Below are positions 7,640 to 14,549 of a stretch of 40,790 nucleotides of DNA, in pieces. The position numbers were made by a program, and so were the translations under genes. The number at the start of each line of letters is the position of its first letter. Within the stretch, counting starts at the first letter, position 1. A model generated the notes under the pieces. The model was not told where the DNA came from. It did not search any database and saw only the letters and a program-made list of their open reading frames with translations. Origin of the DNA: JACCVG01 sp034664165 (GTDB lineage Bacteria > Actinomycetota > Thermoleophilia > Solirubrobacterales > Thermoleophilaceae); the NCBI GenBank assembly GCA_034664165.1, contig JAXDIE010000139.1:1-40790 (forward strand), written 5' to 3'.

Positions 7640-8037
7640 TCAGACCACCAGTCGCGCTGACCCTCGACGTCCCCTCGCGGATCGTCGCCGAGGTTGGGTG
7701 CGCCAAAGATGAGGATCTCGAGGCCCTCGGGGCCGGCCTCGTAGCCTCGCCACGTGCCGGGTGGCACGCGCACCGCGTCCCACTCCTTGACCTCGACGAT
7801 CTCGTCGTCGAGCTTCATCCGCCCGCTCCCGCGCACGACCACGTAGACCTCTTCCTGCTGCTTGTGCGTATGGCCGAACGGGAAGCGGTAGCCGGGCGGG
7901 ACCCGCTGATAGCAGAGGCCGGACTGCTCGAGCTCGAGCACCTTCGTTCCGAGGCGGAACTCAAGGTCCGGCGCACCGTCGAAGTTGGACCCGACGTCCT
8001 CGACATCGTCCTTGATGTTCGTGAGCGTGAACGGCAC
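7636..8037 (-). CDS. Cupin-domain protein with incomplete metal site
   Basis: A 133-residue cupin. Motif 1 is PFGHTHKQQEEVYVVVRGSG with H56, H58 and E62/E63. Motif 2 reads VPPGTWRGYEAG, with Trp where the third histidine of the metal site normally stands. It may therefore bind metal weakly or not at all and act as a binding or isomerase-like cupin. It lies 9 bp downstream of the FG-GAP gene on the same strand, and its stop codon overlaps the convergent gene (shared CTAG). No substrate can be proposed. Confidence 0.82.
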   Translation of the reverse strand: MPFTLTNIKDDVEDVGSNFDGAPDLEFRLGTKVLELEQSGLCYQRVPPGYRFPFGHTHKQQEEVYVVVRGSGRMKLDDEIVEVKEWDAVRVPPGTWRGYEAGPEGLEILIFGAPNLGDDPRGDVEGQRDWWSD

Positions 8038-8046
8038 GGCGCGATC

Positions 8047-9597
8047 CTACTGTTCGATTTCCTCCACGACCCGCCAGCGGAAGATCGACGGTGCGCCCGC
8101 GTTGCCGTTCGTATCGGTCGCCACCAAGCGGAGCGTGTGCTTCCCGCGCTTGAGCTTCCTGAACCTCGCCGGCGAGCCGCAGGGCTTGAACGCCTTCTGG
8201 TCGATCTTGCATCGGAAGGTCGCGACCGGGTCGGCGGAGCTGAACTCGAAGGTCGCCGTCCTCGACCGGGTCCTCTTCTTCGGATGCCTGCCGAAAGTGC
8301 GGCGCTTCTGGCAGCCAGGAGAGAGGTTGAGCAGCACCGAAACCCGGGCGATGCCCACGTCGGTCGGCCCGATGGGCGGCACGTTGCCGGGCACGGCCAG
8401 GTCCGAGCAACCGTCGCCGTTGAGGTCGCCGGCCATGAGGTCTTCCGGGAACCCCGTGGTGTTGTAGAAGCCGGCCGGCGTGAAGTTCCCACGCCCATCG
8501 CCTTCGAAGATCAGCAGGCGGCTCGAGATCATCTGGGTCACGGCCATGTCCAGATGGCCGTCGCCGTTGAAGTCGATCAGCTGAAGACCCTCGGACCCAT
8601 CGGCGGTATCCACGTCCAGAACGCTGACAGAGCCTGGTCCACCCAGGCGCATCCTCTGCTCGGCCTCGAATCGACCCCTGCGGAGCCCGAACAGGATCGA
8701 GGCGTCGTTGCTGACGATGGCGTTGAAGACGAACAGGTCTCCGCTGCCGTCCTCATCGACATCCCCGTAGCGGATGAGCTCCGACAACGCACCGACCGGA
8801 TAGGAGGCTGCCGGGCGGAACGTGGCGTCGCCATTGCCCAACAGAACGTGCACCGAGCCGTGGAGCAGGCCCGCGGCCGCGGTTCCCGGTGCCGGCGGTG
8901 TCCCGACCGTCGGAATCGACTCCGTCACAGCCATGTCCGGTATGGCATCGCCGTCAAAGTCGGCGACCTTCAGGGCCAGCGCCAGGTTTGTCGACGGGAC
9001 GGGTGGCGCCTGCCGGAAGGTGCCGTCCCCCTTGCCGAGCAGGATCGTGATGTTGCCGCCGCCGTAGGACGAGGTTGCGATGTCGAGATGCCCGTCGCGG
9101 TTGAGGTCGGCTACCTGGAACTGGGAGGGCCACACACCCCGAAGCGGGTAGTGCCCGCTCACGCCGAACGACCCGTCCGGGCGGCCAAGCATCACCGTTA
9201 TCTGCAAGGTGGTGTAGCCGCCGGAAACGATGTCGGGGATCCCGTCAGCATTGAAATCTGCGACCTGAACGGCCGAGGCGTCGGTATCGGAGTTGTTGAT
9301 GACGTGGCGCTCGGGGGAGAACCTCCCGCCCCCGCGGCCGTAGAGCACGACCGGGCCCCCGCCGATGTTGCCGATGACCAGGTCGGCGTTCTTGTCGGCC
9401 TGTCCGTCGCGATAGAGGTGCGTGATGGCGCCCGGGCTGGCCGTCCCGTTGTAGGTGACGGTCGACGACGGATAGTCCTGCGCGACAGAGAACTTGATGT
9501 CGCCGGCGTCCGATGCGGGCGGAAGTGCGCACAGCAACACGGCGCTCGCGGCCAACGCGGGTAACAGCCGGCTCCCTCCTCCAGTCACGATTCGCAA
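8047..9597 (-). CDS. Secreted FG-GAP/VCBS repeat beta-propeller protein
   Basis: A 516-residue exported protein. After a signal peptide (RLLPALAASAVLLCALPPASDAG) come about seven FG-GAP repeats. Six carry a calcium-loop D-x-(N/D)-x-D-(G/A)-x-x-D: DFNADGIPD, DLNRDGHLD, DFDGDAIPD, DVDEDGSGD, DFNGDGHLD and DLNGDGCSD. These fold as an integrin-like propeller. The last about 75 residues form a separate Ig-like domain with two cysteines (FRCKIDQKAFKPCGSP, then LKRGKHTLRLVATDTNGN), common in exported Thermoleophilia proteins. TTG 9597 lies 6 nt after TAGAGT; GTG 9588 is an alternative. Likely a cell-surface adhesion or binding protein, controlled by the divergent TetR gene. Confidence 0.88.
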   Translation of the reverse strand: MRIVTGGGSRLLPALAASAVLLCALPPASDAGDIKFSVAQDYPSSTVTYNGTASPGAITHLYRDGQADKNADLVIGNIGGGPVVLYGRGGGRFSPERHVINNSDTDASAVQVADFNADGIPDIVSGGYTTLQITVMLGRPDGSFGVSGHYPLRGVWPSQFQVADLNRDGHLDIATSSYGGGNITILLGKGDGTFRQAPPVPSTNLALALKVADFDGDAIPDMAVTESIPTVGTPPAPGTAAAGLLHGSVHVLLGNGDATFRPAASYPVGALSELIRYGDVDEDGSGDLFVFNAIVSNDASILFGLRRGRFEAEQRMRLGGPGSVSVLDVDTADGSEGLQLIDFNGDGHLDMAVTQMISSRLLIFEGDGRGNFTPAGFYNTTGFPEDLMAGDLNGDGCSDLAVPGNVPPIGPTDVGIARVSVLLNLSPGCQKRRTFGRHPKKRTRSRTATFEFSSADPVATFRCKIDQKAFKPCGSPARFRKLKRGKHTLRLVATDTNGNAGAPSIFRWRVVEEIEQ

Positions 9598-9603
9598 CGT
9601 AAC

Positions 9604-9661
9604 ACTCTAATTACGCGCTGTCAATGACAATCCGTAATTAGACCGCCCGGTTCGCTACGCT
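9604..9661. promoter_or_regulatory. Bidirectional promoter with 37-bp TetR-type operator
   Basis: A long interrupted palindrome is centred on base 9624. The outer arms TCTAATTACG (9606-9615) and CGTAATTAGA (9633-9642) are perfect complements, and the inner arms TGTCA/TGACA (9619-9629) share the same centre: 15 of 18 pairs match. It overlaps a minus-strand -10 (TAGAGT, 9609-9604, 6 nt before the FG-GAP TTG). A plus-strand TACGCT (9656-9661) stands 7 nt before the TetR GTG. The length resembles operators bound by two dimers of EthR-like regulators. Binding is inferred. Confidence 0.75.
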
Positions 9662-9668
9662 GGCGCCT

Positions 9669-10277
9669 GTGGGAACTCTCGCACGCCCCCAGCGCAGGCC
9701 TAGGCACGACCCGAAGCAGACCGAGCGCGAGATCGTCGACGCGGCCGAGAAGCTTCTGCGCGAGCGCCCGTTCCGCGAGTTCACGGTCGATGAGGTGATG
9801 CGCCGGACCGAGCTCAAGCGACCGGCCTTCTACGTCCACTTCCGCGATCGCCACGACCTCGCACTGCGCGTCTTCGAGGACATCGCCTCCGAGCTGTCGG
9901 ACAAGACCGACCTCTGGCTGACCAGCGACGACCCTGCGGTCGGGCTCCGGGCGGCGCTCGAAGGACTTGCCCGCGTCTATCTCGACCACGGCGTGGTGCT
10001 GCGGGGATTCTCTGACGCTGCGGGCAGCGACGAGCGCGTCGAAGCTGCCTACAACGGCGTCGTCCAGGGTTTCATCGACGCCACCGCGCAGCGCATTCGC
10101 GAGCAGCAGGCAATGGGCCAGGTCCCGGCTGACCTGGACCCCGACGAAACCGGCCGGGCGCTGATCTGGCTCAACGAGCGCTACTTCACGGAGGCGCTCG
10201 GGCGCGACCCGCAAACGGACACCGCCAAGGTCGTCGACATGCTCGAACGAATCTGGATGAGCACGCTTTACGCCTGA
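9669..10277 (+). CDS. TetR family regulator, EthR-like
   Basis: A 202-residue repressor with a TetR helix-turn-helix at about 18-62 (EREIVDAAEKLLRERPFREF, VDEVMRRTELKRPAFYVHF). The C-terminal part, ALIWLNERYFTEALG and VVDMLERIWMSTLYA, closely follows the pattern of the mycobacterial EthR C-terminus (LNER...F..., ending IW-x-(T/S)-(S/T)-(I/L)-Y), so it belongs to the EthR-like branch with a hydrophobic ligand tunnel. GTG start with TACGCT 7 nt upstream. The 37-bp palindrome in front of it is the expected operator, controlling itself and the divergent FG-GAP gene. Ligand unknown. Confidence 0.9.
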   Translation: MGTLARPQRRPRHDPKQTEREIVDAAEKLLRERPFREFTVDEVMRRTELKRPAFYVHFRDRHDLALRVFEDIASELSDKTDLWLTSDDPAVGLRAALEGLARVYLDHGVVLRGFSDAAGSDERVEAAYNGVVQGFIDATAQRIREQQAMGQVPADLDPDETGRALIWLNERYFTEALGRDPQTDTAKVVDMLERIWMSTLYA

Positions 10278-10292
10278 AGAGCCTGTGCCTGC

Positions 10293-10694
10293 CTACTCGG
10301 AGAGGCCCATCGCTTCGAAGGCCTCATCCGGGTTTCGAAACGCCCGGAAGCTGAGAACCTTGCCCGCGCGGAACGTCATGACCCAGCCGGCGGCGGCCTC
10401 GCTGGCCACGCCACTGCCCTTGCCTCGGTAGACCACCTGGCCGATGCCCACCACGATGTTTCCGGTATCGAGGGTCTGATCCGCTTGCGGATCGATGCTC
10501 TCCCACGACTCCCGCAGGTCGGCCACGTAGTTGCGCATGCCCTGGTGGCCTGTGTAGCTCCCCGAAGGCAGAAGGGCGGCAAAAAACGAATGCCACTCGA
10601 CGTCAGGGTCGGTCAACCCGACGAGTCCTTCAGCGTCGAACTGTGCCACCGCTCTCAGCAAGGCCCGGAATGTCTCCACGTTCTCCTGGCTCAT
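10293..10694 (-). CDS. NTF2/SnoaL-like protein
   Basis: A 133-residue NTF2-like protein: MSQENVETFRALLRAV at the start, LVGLTDPDVEWHSFFAALL in the middle, WVMTFRAGKVLSFRAFRNPDEAFEAMGLSE at the end. The D-P-D-V-E-W turn and the final strand R-x-G-K-(V/I)-x-x-x-x-x-(F/Y) are typical of the SnoaL-like fold. GGAG lies 5 nt before the ATG. It shares its first and last residues with the other two NTF2-like genes here although the centres differ. It converges on the EthR-like gene, 15 bp between stops. Function not predictable. Confidence 0.85.
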   Translation of the reverse strand: MSQENVETFRALLRAVAQFDAEGLVGLTDPDVEWHSFFAALLPSGSYTGHQGMRNYVADLRESWESIDPQADQTLDTGNIVVGIGQVVYRGKGSGVASEAAAGWVMTFRAGKVLSFRAFRNPDEAFEAMGLSE

Positions 10695-10729
10695 GGCAAC
10701 TCCGGCATTGCGCGGAATCTACCTGCCGC

Positions 10730-11686
10730 CTACGGTGGCAAGGCCGCAGCGAGCCGGCCGGACAGCTCCCGCAGGTGGGCCACGAGCTCGGGCGGGTCGT
10801 GGACCTCGAAGGCCACGCCGAGCATGCCGATGCGCACCGCGAGCCAGTGGAGGTCGTCGTCTCCCGTGACCAGGGCGCAGGTCCGCTCGTCGACCGGCTC
10901 GAGGGTGCCCCACCAGGGGCTGATGCGCGAGGACAGCTCCTCGGCGGAACAGTGGAGGATGACCCGGGCCTCGAAGCGCGATGGCGCAGCGGTGATGCTC
11001 CCCTCGACGTAGGCGGCCGCGTCCCTGGCCGGCAGCTCCTTGGGCTGGAAGCGCGGGCCCGATGCGAGCGGCCGGCTCAGGCGGTCCAGCCGGAACGTGC
11101 GCCAGTCCTCGCGGCCCGTGTCCCAGGCAACCAGGTACCAGCGCCGCCCCCGGTTCACGAGTGAGTGGGGCTCGACCAGGCGGCGGGTCTGCGCACCGTC
11201 TCGCGCGGTGTAGGCAAAGCGCAGGCACTCGAGGTCACGGCACGCGCTCGCTATCACGGTCAGGTGCTGCGGGTCCACCGTGGGCCCGGACGTGGGGAGG
11301 GTCACGGTGGCCGAGCCGAGCGCGCGTACCCGCCGCCCCAGGTGTTTGGGCAGCACCTGTTCGAGTTTGACGAGCGCTCGCAGTGACGCATCTTCGATCC
11401 CGCTCACCGAGGCGCCCGCCGCCGTCCGCAACCCAACGGCGATCGCGATTGCTTCCTCGTCATCGAGCAACAGCGGCGGCATGGCCGTTCCGGCGTGAAG
11501 GGAGTAGCGGCCGGCCGGCCCCGGCACCGAGGCCACCGGATAGCCCAGATCGCGCAGCCGCTCGATGTCCCTCCGCACCGTTCGCCCGGACACGTCCAGC
11601 CGCTCGGCCAACTCGCGACCGGTCCAGTCGCGGCGGGCCTGGAGCAGCGAGAGCAGCTCCAGGAGGCGGCTCGAGGTCTGGGTCAT
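10730..11686 (-). CDS. WYL-domain transcriptional regulator (YafY/DeoR-like)
   Basis: A 318-residue regulator. Residues 1-60 are a winged helix (SSRLLELLSLLQARRDWTG, ELAERLDVSGRTVRRDIERL, LGYPVASVPGPAGRYSL). The WYL domain spans about 135-215 and contains EPHSLVNRGRRWYLVAWD followed by WRTFRLDRLS. The C-terminal extension (WCX-like) fills the rest. WYL domains sense nucleic-acid or other ligands and switch the winged helix. ATG 11686 was chosen because the protein then begins MTQTSSRLLELL, the usual family start. It is divergent from the VOC gene, a common pairing, and probably regulates it through the inverted repeat between them. Confidence 0.9.
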   Translation of the reverse strand: MTQTSSRLLELLSLLQARRDWTGRELAERLDVSGRTVRRDIERLRDLGYPVASVPGPAGRYSLHAGTAMPPLLLDDEEAIAIAVGLRTAAGASVSGIEDASLRALVKLEQVLPKHLGRRVRALGSATVTLPTSGPTVDPQHLTVIASACRDLECLRFAYTARDGAQTRRLVEPHSLVNRGRRWYLVAWDTGREDWRTFRLDRLSRPLASGPRFQPKELPARDAAAYVEGSITAAPSRFEARVILHCSAEELSSRISPWWGTLEPVDERTCALVTGDDDLHWLAVRIGMLGVAFEVHDPPELVAHLRELSGRLAAALPP

Positions 11687-11698
11687 GACTTTTACATG

Positions 11699-11716
11699 GT
11701 CCTCCCTATTGAGGAC
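11699..11716. promoter_or_regulatory. Inverted repeat between WYL regulator and VOC gene
   Basis: GTCCTC (11699-11704) and GAGGAC (11711-11716) form a perfect 6-bp inverted repeat with a 6-bp spacer, 12 bp upstream of the WYL start codon and 61 bp before the VOC gene. It is a plausible operator for the WYL regulator. The GAGG half could also pair weakly with 16S rRNA for the WYL gene, so the assignment is tentative. Confidence 0.4.
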
Positions 11717-11777
11717 AGAACCTGACCTAAATTGCCCATAGGGTCCAACTGTGCCATTCAACAACAGGAGGAAAGAC

Positions 11778-12644
11778 ATGGACCGCTACATCGCCGGCGT
11801 GCCCTGCTGGGCCGACACGAGCCAGCCCGATCCCGACGCCGCGGCGTCCTTCTACGCCGGCCTCTTCGGCTGGGAGATCGAGAACGTCGGGGCGCCCGAC
11901 ACCACATATCTGGTCGGCCGCATCCGCGGCGAGGACGTGGGGGCCGTGACGGGCATCGCGGAGGGCGTGCCGTCCACTGCCACGTGGAACACCTACATCT
12001 GGGTCGAAAGCGCGGACGAGACCGCCCTCAAGGCGGCCAAGGCGGGTGGCACCATCGTCACCGAGCCGTTCGACGTGGGCCCGTCGGGCCGAATGGCGGT
12101 GATCGCCGATACCGAGGGCGCTCAGTTCCGCATCTGGGAAGCTCGCGCCCACCGTGGTTCGGCGATCGTCAACGAGCACGGCTCGGTGAACTTCAACGGC
12201 CTCAACACGAGGGACGTGGAGGGCGCCAAGCGGTTCTACGGCGAGGTCTTCGGCTGGGACACCGGAGAGTTCGACGGCTTCACTGCATGGACGCTTCCCG
12301 CCTACGGTGACCACCTGGAGCTGCTGAACCCCGGAAACCGTGAGCGCATGGCGGAGGCCGGCGGGCCGCAGGGCTTCGAGGAGGTCGTGGCAGCGATCAC
12401 CCCGATACCCGACGACCAGCCGGACATCCCGGCGCATTGGAGCATCACGTTCGGCGTGGACGACGCGGACGCCGCGGTGGCCAAGGCGCTCGAGCTGGGT
12501 GCCGAGGTGCTGGTGCCTGTCATCGACGCGCCGTGGGTCCGGATGGCGGTGCTGAAGGACCCACAGGGGGCTTCGTTCATCGCCAGCCAGTTCGCGCCTG
12601 AGAACAAAGACGTAGCAGCGAAGGAGGCGGCCGCGGCCGCCTAG
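11778..12644 (+). CDS. Two-domain VOC (glyoxalase/bleomycin-resistance-like) protein
   Basis: A 288-residue protein with two VOC domains. Domain 1 (about 1-125) starts VPCWADTSQPDPDAAASFYAGLFGWE; domain 2 (about 130-275) has TRDVEGAKRFYGEVFGWD and ends VRMAVLKDPQGASFIASQF. The D-x-x-x-A-x-x-F-Y-x-x-(L/V)-FGWE/D repeat is diagnostic. Such tandem proteins form one metal or ligand cavity within a single chain and include dioxygenases, lyases and resistance proteins. The best ribosome site in this part of the window, AGGAGG at 11766-11771, sits 6 nt before ATG. A strong hairpin follows the stop. The Ala-rich tail is low complexity. Confidence 0.88.
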   Translation: MDRYIAGVPCWADTSQPDPDAAASFYAGLFGWEIENVGAPDTTYLVGRIRGEDVGAVTGIAEGVPSTATWNTYIWVESADETALKAAKAGGTIVTEPFDVGPSGRMAVIADTEGAQFRIWEARAHRGSAIVNEHGSVNFNGLNTRDVEGAKRFYGEVFGWDTGEFDGFTAWTLPAYGDHLELLNPGNRERMAEAGGPQGFEEVVAAITPIPDDQPDIPAHWSITFGVDDADAAVAKALELGAEVLVPVIDAPWVRMAVLKDPQGASFIASQFAPENKDVAAKEAAAAA

Positions 12645-12654
12645 GACGAGAGGA

Positions 12655-12688
12655 TCAGCAGGCGGGCTCGCGAGGGCCCGCCTGCTGA
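12655..12688 (+). terminator. Strong hairpin, probable terminator of the VOC gene
   Basis: A perfect 13-bp stem (TCAGCAGGCGGGC at 12655-12667 with its complement at 12676-12688) and an 8-nt loop, starting 10 bp after the VOC stop codon. There is no T-tract, as is usual in high-GC actinobacteria. Confidence 0.7.
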
Positions 12689-12690
12689 GA

Positions 12691-12712
12691 CGCCCGAGCG
12701 GATTCGAACCTC
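12691..12712 (-). other. tRNA 3'-end-like fragment (T-arm remnant?)
   Basis: Read on the minus strand, this stretch contains AGAGGTTCGAATCCGCT followed by CGGGCG. That is the consensus T-loop (GTTCGAATC) with 4 of 5 T-stem pairs and a CG-rich strand like an acceptor stem. The upstream part does not fold into D and anticodon arms, so it is not a working tRNA. It could be an old attachment-site scar or chance. Confidence 0.2.
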
Positions 12713-12728
12713 TACGGTAGGGCCCACC

Positions 12729-14087
12729 TTGGCCCGAGCTCGCACCACCGCCTCGCATCACAGACGCGCTCGCCGCGCTGTCGTCGCGGCAGCGGCCGTG
12801 CTCCCTCTGCTCGTCAGCGCGCCGGCCTCGTCGGCCGCCACATACCGCGTCGACACGCTCACCGATGCCACCGACGCCACACCCGGTGACGGCCAGTGTC
12901 GGACGGCGGAGGGGACGTGCACACTGCGCGCCGCAGTTCAGGAGGCCAACGCGGTCGGTGGCACGGGGGTCGTCATCCTTCCCGCCGGCCGCCTGGTCAT
13001 GTCGCGCCCGAACGTCTCGCCGCTGCCCAACCAGACGGCGGATCTCGAGCTCGACACAGCCACCGGGGACATCGACATCTTCGCGTCGCTGACGATCCGT
13101 GGCGCCGGCGCGGACCGCACGACGATCGACGCCCGCCACCTGGACCGCGCATTCAATGTCGAGCCCATCGCCCGCGTCGCGATCTCCGACCTCAAGATCA
13201 CCAACGGCGACGCCACGACCTCGAGCAAGACCGACGCCGACATCGCGCTCGGCGGGGCGATCCTCAACACCGGGACGATCACGCTCGACCGGGTCGCGCT
13301 CGTCGGCAACCATGGCGATGGAGGTGGTGGCATGTTCAGCATTCCCGCCACCACGACCACCGTCCGCGACAGCCTGATCGCGGACAACCGCGCCGTCGAG
13401 GGCGGCGGGCTGCGGCTGGACTCCGGCGGGACGATCATCAACACGACGATCACCGGCAACGTGCTGGAGTCGCGCCCATTCGGCAAGGTCATCCCCGACG
13501 AGATCACCGGATACGGCGGCGGCATCGATCACCGGGGCGGGGCCAACCTCACGATCATCAACTCGACGATCACCGAGAACCACGCCTACAAGGCAGGCGG
13601 CGGCCTGAACTCCGGCCAGGACTACGCCCCCGTGGTGCCCGCAGCGCTGTGGCCCTTCCGCGTCTATCTGGAGAACACCATCATCGCCGGCAACACCGCC
13701 GACAAGAGCGGGGCGAACTGCCATGTGGCGGAGATGGTGATCGAGTCGCGCGGACACAATCTGGCCGGCGACGGCAGCTGCTTCCTCTCCGCCGACGGCG
13801 ACCTCCCGGGTCGTGCGCCGCGGCTGCGCCCCCTTGCCGCTAACGGCGGTCCGACGCGTACGCGAGCACTCCGGACCGGCAGCCCGGCGATCAACGCCGC
13901 CGGGCACGAGGCCTGTCCGGCCCGCGACCAGCGCGGCGGCAAGCGCCCGCAGGGCGCAGGCTGCGACATCGGCGCCTACGAGTTCCGGGCTTCTGTTCCC
14001 GGCGGCCGGTGCACGCTACGGCGGCGCGCCCACTCGTGGCGTGGGGCTCGGAAAATCAGGACCCACCGACCGTGCGCGCGGCCGTGA
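12729..14087 (+). CDS. CSLREA-domain right-handed beta-helix secreted protein
   Basis: A 452-residue exported protein. The signal peptide has a twin basic start (RRARRAVVAAAAVLPLLVSAPASSA). Directly after it comes the CSLREA-type domain, YRVDTLTDATDATPGDGQC, then GTCTLRAAVQEANA. The body is a right-handed parallel beta-helix with repeated I-x-N-(T/S)-T-I-(T/A)-x-N turns (TIINTTITGN, TIINSTITEN, LENTIIAGN). The end has the choice-of-anchor Q signature (GSPAINAAG, CDIGAYEF). Such proteins are surface-exposed, often polysaccharide-binding or lyase-like; no catalytic residues can be named. TTG is the only reasonable start for the signal peptide; TACGGT stands 10 nt upstream. Confidence 0.85.
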   Translation: MARARTTASHHRRARRAVVAAAAVLPLLVSAPASSAATYRVDTLTDATDATPGDGQCRTAEGTCTLRAAVQEANAVGGTGVVILPAGRLVMSRPNVSPLPNQTADLELDTATGDIDIFASLTIRGAGADRTTIDARHLDRAFNVEPIARVAISDLKITNGDATTSSKTDADIALGGAILNTGTITLDRVALVGNHGDGGGGMFSIPATTTTVRDSLIADNRAVEGGGLRLDSGGTIINTTITGNVLESRPFGKVIPDEITGYGGGIDHRGGANLTIINSTITENHAYKAGGGLNSGQDYAPVVPAALWPFRVYLENTIIAGNTADKSGANCHVAEMVIESRGHNLAGDGSCFLSADGDLPGRAPRLRPLAANGGPTRTRALRTGSPAINAAGHEACPARDQRGGKRPQGAGCDIGAYEFRASVPGGRCTLRRRAHSWRGARKIRTHRPCARP

Positions 14088-14090
14088 GGT

Positions 14091-14486
14091 CTACTCCGAC
14101 AGGCCCACGGCTTCGAGGGCTTCGACACGCTCCTGATAGAGGCAGAGGCGCGTTACGGCTCCGTCGACGATTGTCCAGGCCCAGGCGCCCCGCGTCTGGA
14201 CCTCGATGGCCTCGCGACCTTTGATCAGATTCGTGAATGGGGTGACCACGTGGTTCCCGGCGTCCAGGAACTCGTCCACCTCGAACCGGGACGACTCCCA
14301 GGTGCCCCAGAACTCATCCGCCACACGCCGCACGTCGCTGAGTCCGTATACGCCCCGGTAGGGGCCGAGGGCACGGGACAGGTCGAGCTGGAAATCCGGA
14401 GCGGCGCGGACCCAGGCGCCGTCCATGTCTCCCCGGTTGACCGCCTCGAAGGCCGCCCGCACGATCTGGACGTTTTCCTGCGACAT
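14091..14486 (-). CDS. NTF2/SnoaL-like protein
   Basis: A 131-residue NTF2-like protein beginning MSQENVQIVRAAFEAVNRGD, with VRAAPDFQLDLSRALGPYRG in the middle and RGAWAWTIVDGAVTRLCLYQ before the end EALEAVGLSE. It has the typical helix-rich first half and curved sheet of the SnoaL fold. The start at MSQENV was chosen by comparison with its two paralogues; an upstream ATG at 14543 would nearly abut the divergent acyl-CoA dehydrogenase start. It converges with the CSLREA gene (3 bp between stops). Function unknown. Confidence 0.85.
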   Translation of the reverse strand: MSQENVQIVRAAFEAVNRGDMDGAWVRAAPDFQLDLSRALGPYRGVYGLSDVRRVADEFWGTWESSRFEVDEFLDAGNHVVTPFTNLIKGREAIEVQTRGAWAWTIVDGAVTRLCLYQERVEALEAVGLSE

Positions 14487-14549
14487 CGTCCGCGCAGTAT
14501 CGCCGCTATCGAGCGCGCCCGAACGCGTCGTCCATGAGACCATGCGCCG

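Noticed and set aside
7864..9564. Plus-strand open frame (about 566 codons) opposite the FG-GAP gene
   Set aside because: Its apparent repeats are the complement of the FG-GAP calcium loops.
12640..12800. Complete tRNA gene around the T-arm-like sequence
   Set aside because: No D-arm, anticodon arm or matching 5' acceptor strand can be drawn, and the upstream part is the coding start of the CSLREA gene.
11727..13907. Long minus-strand open frame (about 726 codons) opposite the VOC and CSLREA genes
   Set aside because: Antisense to two well-supported genes; no recognisable motif; typical high-GC shadow.
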